Of a DNA stretch of 43,845 nucleotides, positions 37,360-43,845 are shown in pieces; within the stretch, counting starts at the first letter, position 1; each line of letters starts with the position of its first letter. The notes under the pieces were generated by a model, which was given only the letters and a program-made list of their open reading frames with translations, had not been told where the DNA came from and did not search any database. The stretch is from the NCBI GenBank assembly GCA_900546255.1, contig URCB01000012.1, forward strand, positions 1 to 43,845. Direction: 5' to 3'. Source of the stretch: an uncultured Eubacteriales bacterium. GTDB taxonomy: Bacteria > Bacillota > Clostridia > Oscillospirales > Oscillospiraceae. The translations under genes and the position numbers were made by a program.

Positions 37360-39579
37360 ATGAAAGTACTCCATTTGATCAGCGGCGGTGACACTGGCGG
37401 CGCCAAGACCCACGTCCACTCCCTCCTGGCCGGGCTGACCCCCCGTATGCCCGTGAAAATGGTCTGTTTCACAGAAGGACCGTTTGCCCAAGAGGCGCGG
37501 GCCTTGGGGATTGATACCCAAGTGCTCCCCGGCCGGAACTTTTTCCGCAATTTAAACACATTGACCCACATGGTACAGGCGGAGGGCTTTGACATCATCC
37601 ACAGCCACGGCGCCCGAGGCAACATGATGGCGGCCTTCCTGGCCAAGCGGACCGGACTGCCTACGGTGTCCACCGTCCACAGTGACTACCGGTTGGACTA
37701 CCTGGGCCGCCCCCTGTCCCGGATCACCTACGGCACCATCAATACCATTGCCCTGCGAAAGCTGGACTACCGCATCGGGGTATCTGACGCCATGGTGGAT
37801 CTGCTGATTGATCGGAGGTTTGATCCTGAGCGAATTTTCGCCATTTACAACGGGCTGGATTTCACCCCCCGCACTCCCTCCATGGACCGGGCCACCTTCT
37901 TCCGCTCGGTGGGATTGGACGCCGATGATACTTGCGTCGTCGCCGGCATTGCCGCCCGGTTGAATCCTGTCAAGGACATCGCCACTCTGATCCGAGGTTT
38001 TGCCCGAGCCCATGCAGAATACCCCCCTCTGCGGCTTCTCATCGCAGGGGACGGTGAGGAGATGGAGAGCCTCAAAAAACTGGCCTCCGACCTGGGGGTT
38101 GCCAAAGAAGTCTGCTTCGCCGGGTGGGTTTCCGACACGGATTCCTTTTACCATGCATTGGACATCAACACGCTGACCTCTATCTCAGAAACCTTCCCCT
38201 ACGTTCTCACGGAGGGGGCGCGGGCCGGGCTGCCCACCATCAGCAGCAAGGTCGGCGGCGTCTCCTACCTCATCGACCACGGGGCCAATGGATTCCTGTT
38301 CCCACCGGGGGATGACCGTGCGCTGGCCAACCATCTGCTCACCCTGGCCCGGGACCCTGCCCTTCGGAAGGCCATGGGCCATAAGCTCTATGAGAAGGCC
38401 AAACGAGAATTCTCCATTGAAGCCACCATTCAGCGGCAGATGGAGATCTATGAAACCATCCTCCGCTACGAGAAAAACGGACGGGATCAAGTGGTCATCT
38501 GCGGCGCCTACGGCCGGGGCAACGCCGGGGACGATGCCATCCTGCTGGCCATCCTTCGGGAACTGCGTTCCATCAACCCGGATCTCTCCTGCCAAGTGTT
38601 CTCCCGCAACCCCATTGACACCCGCCGGACCTATCGGGTGAACGCCTTCTACACCTTCAACTTTTGGAAGGCCGTTCACTGCTTCAAGCAGGCCAAATTT
38701 TTCATCAACGGAGGCGGCTCCTTGATGCAGGATGTGACGTCCTACCGCTCTCTTTGGTTCTATCTCTGGACCCTGGCGGCCGCCAAACGTCACGGCTGCC
38801 CGGTGATCATGTATGGCTGCGGCATTGGCCCCATCTACAGCAAGCGCAACCGCGCACGGACGACAAAAGTCATGAACCGCTACGTGGATGCCATCACCCT
38901 GCGGGACCCCGACTCCATGAAGGAGCTGGAGGTTCTGGGGGTCACCAAGCCAAAAATTGCCCTCTCCGCAGACACCACCGTCAGCCTGCCCCCTGCCCCT
39001 GAGGATGTGGTGGACGGCATTCTGGACAGCGTGGGCATTCCGGTCCATGGCAACTACATCGGTTTTGTCCTCCGTCCCTGGCCCAGCTTTGAGGAGAAGG
39101 CCAAAGTCATTGCCGCAGCCGCCGATTATGCCTATGAGACCTATGGCTATACCCCCGTCTTCTTCCCCATCGAACCTCGTTTGGACGTATCCGCTGCCCA
39201 GCGAGTCATCCAGCGGATGCACGCCCCCCACTATCTCTTCACCGAGGCCTATACCGCAGCCCAGACCATTGGAATCCTCTCGCGTATGAAGGTGGTGGTC
39301 TCGATGCGTCTGCATGGGCTGATCTTTGCCGGCAGCCAGGGGGTGCCTCTGGTGGGCATCGTCTACGACCAAAAGGTGAGCTCGTTCCTCTCCTACATTG
39401 GTCAAGATCTGTACGAAGATCTCAATAAACTCTCGGAGGAAAAACTGAAGGTCCTCATCGACGGTGCCATCTCCCGCGGCAAGAACCCCCGTCTTCTTTC
39501 GGAGAGCGTGGAAAAGCTGCGCCGGATGGACCAGATCAACCGAGAACTCCTGGAACAATACGCCGCGCCGCAGGCGTAA
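37360..39579 (+). CDS. csaB: fusion of GT4 glycosyltransferase and CsaB pyruvyl transferase
   Basis: Bifunctional 739-residue cytoplasmic enzyme. Residues 1-375 are a GT-B fold, family 4: VLHLISGGDTGGAKTHVHSL at the start and the donor-site region SETFPYVLTEGARAGLPTISS (about 272-292, E(x7)E). Residues about 378-739 are a CsaB-type pyruvyl transferase: ICGAYGRGNAGDDAILLAIL, FINGGGSLMQDVTS, MYGCGIGPI, ADTTV and VVSMRLHGLIFAGSQGVPLVG. CsaB puts a ketal pyruvate on secondary wall polysaccharide, the ligand for SLH-domain S-layer proteins; the GT half probably builds the sugar that is modified. GGAGG lies 5 nt before ATG 37360; an in-frame TTG at 37348 is rejected. It has its own promoter and terminator. 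Confidence 0.93.
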   Translation: MKVLHLISGGDTGGAKTHVHSLLAGLTPRMPVKMVCFTEGPFAQEARALGIDTQVLPGRNFFRNLNTLTHMVQAEGFDIIHSHGARGNMMAAFLAKRTGLPTVSTVHSDYRLDYLGRPLSRITYGTINTIALRKLDYRIGVSDAMVDLLIDRRFDPERIFAIYNGLDFTPRTPSMDRATFFRSVGLDADDTCVVAGIAARLNPVKDIATLIRGFARAHAEYPPLRLLIAGDGEEMESLKKLASDLGVAKEVCFAGWVSDTDSFYHALDINTLTSISETFPYVLTEGARAGLPTISSKVGGVSYLIDHGANGFLFPPGDDRALANHLLTLARDPALRKAMGHKLYEKAKREFSIEATIQRQMEIYETILRYEKNGRDQVVICGAYGRGNAGDDAILLAILRELRSINPDLSCQVFSRNPIDTRRTYRVNAFYTFNFWKAVHCFKQAKFFINGGGSLMQDVTSYRSLWFYLWTLAAAKRHGCPVIMYGCGIGPIYSKRNRARTTKVMNRYVDAITLRDPDSMKELEVLGVTKPKIALSADTTVSLPPAPEDVVDGILDSVGIPVHGNYIGFVLRPWPSFEEKAKVIAAAADYAYETYGYTPVFFPIEPRLDVSAAQRVIQRMHAPHYLFTEAYTAAQTIGILSRMKVVVSMRLHGLIFAGSQGVPLVGIVYDQKVSSFLSYIGQDLYEDLNKLSEEKLKVLIDGAISRGKNPRLLSESVEKLRRMDQINRELLEQYAAPQA

Positions 39580-39594
39580 TCCCCTCCACGAGAA

Positions 39595-39623
39595 ACGCCC
39601 TTCCTAAGAACTAGGAAGGGCGT
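39595..39623. terminator. bidirectional terminator after the fusion gene
   Basis: A perfect 12-bp stem (39595-39606 with 39612-39623), 5-nt loop, followed by CCTTATTTT. It faces the converging ABC-2 permease gene. Confidence 0.85.
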
Positions 39624-39644
39624 CCTTATTTTGTCTTCTCTGCC

Positions 39645-40844
39645 TCATAGCTCCCGCCGGTTTTGCCGTCGGCAAGCCCAGAAAAACAGAACCACGCTCA
39701 GCAGGATCAGGCTCCCCAAGAGGATTGCCTCGCCGCCTGGGGGCACCGGTACTGCCTGGTCCCCCAAATATATCGTCCGGAAATAGTAGGGCCGGTTAAG
39801 CAGAAAGCCTCCCGCCAACACCCCAACCACCAAGAACAGTGGAATGGCCTTGAGGAGCATGACCACATACTGCCCGCTGTACTGAGAGAGGAACATCGTC
39901 ATTCCTCCGGCTGCCACCCCCAACAGGAGAACCATCCCCACCAGCACCAGCAGATACTGGCCATAGGTACCACCAAACCAGGTATAATCGTCACGGCACC
40001 AGTGGAACAGAGGGCAATCCCAAAACCGGAGCGGCCCCTTCCTTATAAAGGGGATGGCATACAGAACTACATTGCACAACGTCAGCACCACCGCCCCGCA
40101 GAGGCCAGCGGCCAACTGAACCTTCCAAACCCTCCGCCCGGTGCGAGAGGACCACTGAACCGCTCGGGTGTGATAGAGGCGGTCCCGCACAAAAGTCGGT
40201 GAGAGGAGAAGCACAACACTGAGCACAGACCAGATGGCCAAATGCTTGGCATAGTTGATGGTGGAAAACTGCACCGCATCCGGCAAAAAGCCCCGGCCGC
40301 CGTCCTCCAACCGTTGGATTTGGGCCTGTTCCTCCCCAGTATAGGAGAGGAATCCCTCCTGCTGGGACCAGGGCGTGTCCGCTTTCCCGTCATAGGCGGA
40401 CAGATAGTTTTCCAGCTCCGTGATCCGGTAGTAGTTCGTGTTGTCCATCATCTTATGGAGAAACTGCTCGGTTTCCATATCCGCCTCCCCGTCTTGCTCT
40501 TGCACGGCAGTGTAATAGGCCTGCTGGTAGGATGCAAAGGCATCGTAAGTGGTGATCCCCAGCGCAGCCGCTGGGCCATAGTCCGCAATCTCCTGGGCAA
40601 AGGCGGCCTTCTCCTCCTCCAGCTGCTGGTCCAGGGCCTGCCGCTCCTCCGGCTCCATGGTGGGGCCGTATGCCTCCACCCACTCTGAGGCCAGGTCAAA
40701 CTCTGCCTGGGCCGTGGGGCCATTGCAGAAGTACTCTATGTAAAAATTAGAAAACAGATAAAAATACGCCAAGCCCAACACCAGTAGGGCCACCAGAATG
40801 CCAGGCCGCCAGATCTTTTTCCACTCTTGAAGAAACACGCGCAT
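39645..40844 (-). CDS. ABC-2 type permease, large extracytoplasmic loop (second of pair)
   Basis: A 399-residue membrane subunit. A first helix (about 15-34) is followed by a large extracytoplasmic region (about 35-200) with a predicted coiled coil (EPEERQALDQQLEEEKAAFAQEI) and then about five helices (about 205-390). The fold resembles ABC-2 exporters of the YhaP/NatB-like type, although the sequence is not close to a named protein. It overlaps the previous gene by one base (TAATG), and AAAGGA lies 9 nt before ATG 40844. It is the last gene of the sigma factor-ABC operon. Substrate unknown. Confidence 0.78.
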   Translation of the reverse strand: MRVFLQEWKKIWRPGILVALLVLGLAYFYLFSNFYIEYFCNGPTAQAEFDLASEWVEAYGPTMEPEERQALDQQLEEEKAAFAQEIADYGPAAALGITTYDAFASYQQAYYTAVQEQDGEADMETEQFLHKMMDNTNYYRITELENYLSAYDGKADTPWSQQEGFLSYTGEEQAQIQRLEDGGRGFLPDAVQFSTINYAKHLAIWSVLSVVLLLSPTFVRDRLYHTRAVQWSSRTGRRVWKVQLAAGLCGAVVLTLCNVVLYAIPFIRKGPLRFWDCPLFHWCRDDYTWFGGTYGQYLLVLVGMVLLLGVAAGGMTMFLSQYSGQYVVMLLKAIPLFLVVGVLAGGFLLNRPYYFRTIYLGDQAVPVPPGGEAILLGSLILLSVVLFFWACRRQNRREL

Positions 40845-41986
40845 TACACCAGATCCTTTCTACGAAACCGGCGGCAGGCCGCACAAAGTGCCAAACCCAC
40901 CAAAAGGAACATCACCCCCACACTGACACACTCCTGCCAGGGCAGGATGGCATTCATCCCCATCTCGGTAAACCAGGCCCCGCTGTTCAGCCACAGCCCC
41001 ACCGGCAGAAAGCCGACCAAGTAGAAGGCCACCCAAAGCCCGCCTTGGGCCAAAAGCGCTTGGAGCGCCAGAGAGCCCAAACAGCCCAACAGGAGGACCA
41101 GCGCCGCCCCATAGACACTGCGCACCAACGTACCGCATAGGGCCGCCAGCAAGGTCATCCCCACCACGAGGCCGCCCCCCAGGGCCAGGCAGGCCACGAG
41201 ATATTGGGCCACGGTAAAGTCCGCCCAGGTGAGAAAGGGGCGACGCACCATCACATCTGTCAGGAAATTAAACTGGCTGGATACGCTGGCCGACCACAGG
41301 CCGCTGTAATCCCATTGGGCGAAATAGATTCCCAAAGTAAGCCCTGTCAGGAGGAGGTACAGGGCCACACCAGCCGTCACCGCCGCCACGATTTTCCCTC
41401 GGACCATATTTCGTCCGGTGCTGGTGGTATAGACCATCCCCTCGGTTCGGTGGACCTTCTCATACCCCAAAAGGTAGAGGGCCGCTAGCATCCCCAGAAC
41501 CGCCCCCTCCCCTACCATGGCCCGCATCAGAGTACCAAAGAGGAACTGGTGGCTGTCGTGGGTCATGGGGCCGGCATAGAGGTCTATGGCAGCCCCCGTC
41601 TGGGCCAAGTGGTCCACCCGCTGTTCCAGGGCTTGGTATTTCGCCGTCATCCAAGCAGAGGCGGTGGGAGAAGCCGACAGCAGCTGCTGGTACCGGGTCA
41701 CAAGGCCGGACAGATCATATCCGGCATAGACGTTGGTCATCTCCCCCGTGACTTGGCTCAGGGCCTCCTGCACGGGGGTGGCAGGGCGCTGGGCCAGGCC
41801 CTCCACAAAGTCCTGGTCCACCCGCTGCCCCAGAGCCCGGGCGGTGTCGCTGATCTCTCCAAAGGTTTGACGGTCCCCCGGTGCGTTGGCCATCAGCAGC
41901 CCGTTGAACGCTAAGCACAGGGTCAGAAAGCCCCACAGGGCTGGCAGGGTAAGGAGTTTCCGCCATTCCCAGCCCACCCGTTTCAT
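40844..41986 (-). CDS. ABC-2 type permease, first of pair
   Basis: A 380-residue protein with the same layout as its neighbour: helix 1 (about 14-33), an extracytoplasmic stretch (about 35-155) and about six helices (about 158-375). The cytoplasmic EKVHRTEGMVYTTSTGRNMVRGKI segment is the usual ABC-2 coupling region; the neighbour has RLYHTRAVQWSSRTGRRVWK at the matching place. A start-stop overlap (ATGA) links it to the ATPase gene upstream; GGGGAGG lies 7 nt before ATG 41986. The two permeases probably form the membrane heterodimer. Confidence 0.82.
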   Translation of the reverse strand: MKRVGWEWRKLLTLPALWGFLTLCLAFNGLLMANAPGDRQTFGEISDTARALGQRVDQDFVEGLAQRPATPVQEALSQVTGEMTNVYAGYDLSGLVTRYQQLLSASPTASAWMTAKYQALEQRVDHLAQTGAAIDLYAGPMTHDSHQFLFGTLMRAMVGEGAVLGMLAALYLLGYEKVHRTEGMVYTTSTGRNMVRGKIVAAVTAGVALYLLLTGLTLGIYFAQWDYSGLWSASVSSQFNFLTDVMVRRPFLTWADFTVAQYLVACLALGGGLVVGMTLLAALCGTLVRSVYGAALVLLLGCLGSLALQALLAQGGLWVAFYLVGFLPVGLWLNSGAWFTEMGMNAILPWQECVSVGVMFLLVGLALCAACRRFRRKDLV

Positions 41987-42834
41987 GGCTGCCCCTCCCC
42001 ATAGATGGCCAGGAAGGCATCCTCCAAGGTGGGTTGTGCTGGCACGCCACCTTCCGGCGGCCGGTCACAAAGTACCCGCAGGAAGGTCCCCTCGGTCCCC
42101 TGCCCTTCGCTGAGGAGGGTCTGCCCGTGCGCCAAGGGCGTCCCTGCCGGCAAAAGAAACACCTTTCCTTGGTAAAGCGCACAGATCTCGGCAGGGCTGG
42201 CGCAGCAGTAGAGGCGATGGTCCCGAAGGAGGATGATCTGTCCCGCGATGGTCTCCACATCGGAGACGATGTGGGTGGAGAGGATGACGATCCGGTCCGC
42301 CGCCAAGGCGTGGATGAGGTTGCGAAAGCGCACCCGCTCCCGGGGATCTAAACCAGCGGTGGGCTCGTCCAGGATGAGGAGTTTGGGGTCCCCCAGAATG
42401 GCCAGGGCAATGCCGGTTCGTTGAAGCATTCCCCCGGAAAACTTCCGCATCTTTTGATCGGCCACTTCCTCTAAGCCCACCTGTTTCAGGCGGTCCGCAA
42501 TGCGCCCTTCCACTTCCGCCAGAGGAATCCGCTGGAGGGCGGCTGCGTAGCGGAGAAACTGCCGGGGGGTGTAGCTGGGGTAGTAGCCAAAGGTCTGGGG
42601 CAGGTAGCCCAGCTGGGCCCGGTAGGTCTCTCCCAGGGTCTGAATGTCCTCCCCATCCCAGAGGATTTGCCCCTGGGTGGGAAAGAGCAAGGTGGTGAGC
42701 ATTTTGATCAGGGTGGTTTTCCCCGCCCCGTTGGGGGCCAGCAAACCATACACCCCAGGGGTAAAGGTGAGGGAGAGGTCCTCCAAGGCGGTAAACTTCC
42801 CATAACGTTTGGTGACATGTTCAACCGACAGCAT
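41983..42834 (-). CDS. ABC transporter ATPase (ABC-2/CcmA-NatA type)
   Basis: A 283-residue ATPase driving the two permeases. It has Walker A LLAPNGAGKTTLIKML (about 33-48), Q-loop LGYLPQTFGYYPSYTPRQFL (about 77-96), signature FSGGMLQRTGIALAIL (about 135-150), Walker B LLILDEPTAGLDP (about 155-167), H-loop ILSTHIVSD, and a C-terminal arm of about 70 residues. The PNGAGKTT and SGGMLQRTGIA features are typical of drug, sodium or lantibiotic-immunity exporters. ATG 42834 follows AAGGAGG by 8 nt and overlaps the upstream membrane protein gene by 14 nt; the longer frame to 43197 is rejected. Confidence 0.92.
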   Translation of the reverse strand: MLSVEHVTKRYGKFTALEDLSLTFTPGVYGLLAPNGAGKTTLIKMLTTLLFPTQGQILWDGEDIQTLGETYRAQLGYLPQTFGYYPSYTPRQFLRYAAALQRIPLAEVEGRIADRLKQVGLEEVADQKMRKFSGGMLQRTGIALAILGDPKLLILDEPTAGLDPRERVRFRNLIHALAADRIVILSTHIVSDVETIAGQIILLRDHRLYCCASPAEICALYQGKVFLLPAGTPLAHGQTLLSEGQGTEGTFLRVLCDRPPEGGVPAQPTLEDAFLAIYGEGQP

Positions 42835-43588
42835 AATCACTGCCTCCTTCCATATGGATTCCGTCGGGGGCCAGGAGCAGCGTATGGCGTATTTGCCAGA
42901 GAAATCCTCCCAATCCGGCGGCAGCCAGCAGGAGAAACACCGCCGCAGGCACCCGAAGCAGCCAGTCCTCTGCCGGCGGCCATCCCAAAGGGAAGAGGCC
43001 AACGGCCACCCAGACCAGCGGCGGCAGAAGCGCGCCCCGTTTCCCTCCCCGCCTTTGGCAGAACAGAGAGAGGGCCGCATAGAGGAACAGGCTGGAAAAG
43101 GACACGGCCAGCATCCAGAGGAGGGAGTCCTGCCCCCCTCGCAGCTGCCAGAGGAGCAGGTTACCCGGTACGCACAGAACCACCGCCACCCCGCCAAACA
43201 CCAGCATCCGCCAGGCAGTGAGTGTAGGAAGGGAGATCCTGCAGGCCTGCTTCCATTCCAGCGTATGGCTCATCTCCTCCTTCCACTGGGTCAGCCCTTG
43301 CAGCAGCGCATAGAGGGCCGGGGAAAACAGGAACAGCAGGGAGGGCAGCGCCTCCCGCTGCGCCACCGCCCAAGCGGCTGGGGTCAGGCACACCAACGCC
43401 AAAAGCACTGCCAGGAACAGGCAGTCCCCCACCCCAAAAAAGAGTACCGACGGCGGCAGGGTTCGGGCGGTCCGCAGGATCCGCTTTCCCAGGGGTTCCC
43501 GGGGCGGCAGTCCCTGGGCTAGGATGGCAGCCACGGCCCGGTCCCGCTGGGCCGTGGTGGGCATGGGAATGGGCTCTCGGTCAATCAT
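42821..43588 (-). CDS. membrane protein, possible partner or anti-sigma factor of the ECF sigma
   Basis: Not identified with confidence. The 255-residue protein has a soluble N-terminus of about 45 residues (IDREPIPMPTTAQRDRAVAA onwards) and about six or seven hydrophobic helices. Its ATG (43588) follows AAAGGAG by 10 nt and overlaps the sigma gene stop by 8 nt. A TTG at 43595 is too close to that site. Being second after an ECF sigma factor, with a cytoplasmic N-terminus, it may be an anti-sigma factor, yet no zinc HxxxCxxC motif is present. It could instead be a third membrane part of the exporter. Confidence 0.75.
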   Translation of the reverse strand: MIDREPIPMPTTAQRDRAVAAILAQGLPPREPLGKRILRTARTLPPSVLFFGVGDCLFLAVLLALVCLTPAAWAVAQREALPSLLFLFSPALYALLQGLTQWKEEMSHTLEWKQACRISLPTLTAWRMLVFGGVAVVLCVPGNLLLWQLRGGQDSLLWMLAVSFSSLFLYAALSLFCQRRGGKRGALLPPLVWVAVGLFPLGWPPAEDWLLRVPAAVFLLLAAAGLGGFLWQIRHTLLLAPDGIHMEGGSDYAVG

Positions 43589-43845
43589 GGGGATCAAACT
43601 CCTTTCGCAGCCGCCCCATCAGGCGGTAGTACTTGGCTTTGACCGCAGGCTCTGGTACCTCCAAGGCCGCGGCAATCTCGGGGAAAGTCCTCTCCCCGTA
43701 GAGGCGCAGGCGGAAGATAGCCTGGGTCTGGGCATCCAGAGCCGAGACGTAGGCCTCGATCTGATCCAGGAGAAGACGGTCAGCCACTTGCGCTGCAAAA
43801 TCCTCCTCCAAGGGAACCTCCTGGTCCTCCAAGGCCTGGGTGGGT
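43581..43845 (-). CDS. ECF RNA polymerase sigma factor, C-terminal part (cut by window end)
   Basis: The last 88 codons of an ECF (sigma-70 family) sigma factor; its start is outside the window. Region 4 is visible: LLLDQIEAYVSALDAQTQAIFRLRLYGERTFPEIAAALEVPEPAVKAKYYRLMGRLRKEF, split here into region 4.1 and the helix-turn-helix FPEIAAALEV-PEPAVKAKYYR that reads the -35 element. It leads an operon with a membrane protein and an ABC exporter, each overlapping the one before. Such modules answer envelope stress and direct their own transcription. Confidence 0.9.
   Translation of the reverse strand, partial: PTQALEDQEVPLEEDFAAQVADRLLLDQIEAYVSALDAQTQAIFRLRLYGERTFPEIAAALEVPEPAVKAKYYRLMGRLRKEFDPHD

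Noticed and set aside
42835..43197. Extension of the ABC ATPase upstream to 43197
   Set aside because: The extension overlaps the membrane protein gene and lacks ATPase features; AAGGAGG supports ATG 42834.
1..43845. tRNA or rRNA genes, CRISPR array, insertion sequence, prophage or integration site
   Set aside because: No cloverleaf-like segment with a T-loop GTTCGANTC motif, no spaced repeats, no transposase or integrase, and no terminal repeats were seen by eye.

Overview
The window is GC-rich (roughly 55-60 % by eye) and uses strong AAGGAGG-type ribosome binding sites, frequent TTG starts and textbook sigma-A promoters. An N-terminal-zinc-motif NhaC antiporter, a CsaB-type pyruvyl transferase, many ABC modules, indolepyruvate ferredoxin oxidoreductase and no respiratory genes point to an anaerobic, fermentative gut clostridium, most likely Oscillospiraceae (Flavonifractor/Lawsonibacter/Oscillibacter neighbourhood). 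That placement is inferred from gene content, not from a marker gene. No rRNA, tRNA, CRISPR array, IS element or prophage was seen; this looks like core chromosome with compact transcription units separated by clear hairpin terminators.

Layout. 1-3.8 kb: two divergent very small genes, a family 8 glycosyltransferase, and a minus-strand pair of SDR dehydrogenase and NCS2 nucleobase permease. 4-7.5 kb: a CydDC-like heterodimeric ABC exporter. 7.6-8.7 kb: prfB without the usual programmed frameshift. 8.8-11.7 kb: a sodium:solute symporter, then an XRE regulator plus membrane protein whose promoter sits inside a long palindrome, then a small membrane protein. 11.7-16.1 kb: a minus-strand operon of AMP-forming acyl-CoA ligase, TrpR-like YerC, iorA and iorB, probably an aryl-acid/aromatic amino acid module. 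16.3-21.9 kb: M3 and P1 peptidases, murC, and a divergent pair of phosphopantetheinyl transferase and 3-methyladenine glycosylase. 21.9-26 kb: pcrA helicase and a NitT/TauT-type ABC permease/ATPase pair. 26-31.4 kb: nnrE, then a two-component system followed by an FtsX-type permease and ATPase. 31.5-34.7 kb: a membrane-anchored parvulin-like foldase, tcdA, and a TSUP transporter split into two half-size genes. 34.8-39.6 kb: an NhaC antiporter carrying an exported four-CxxC domain, a DUF4330-like protein and a glycosyltransferase-CsaB fusion, the last two reading divergently from overlapping -10 boxes. 39.6-43.8 kb: a minus-strand cascade of ECF sigma factor (cut by the window end), membrane protein, ABC ATPase and two ABC-2 permeases.

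The most interesting points are the ligase-YerC-IorAB operon, the XRE promoter embedded in a 28-bp-arm palindrome with a recurring GGAAAGTTTCC motif, the cysteine-rich NhaC, the GT4-CsaB fusion with its shared divergent promoter, and several hairpins that mask ribosome binding sites. Protein identities are read from motifs and family resemblance without database searches; promoters, operators and hairpins are read from sequence only.
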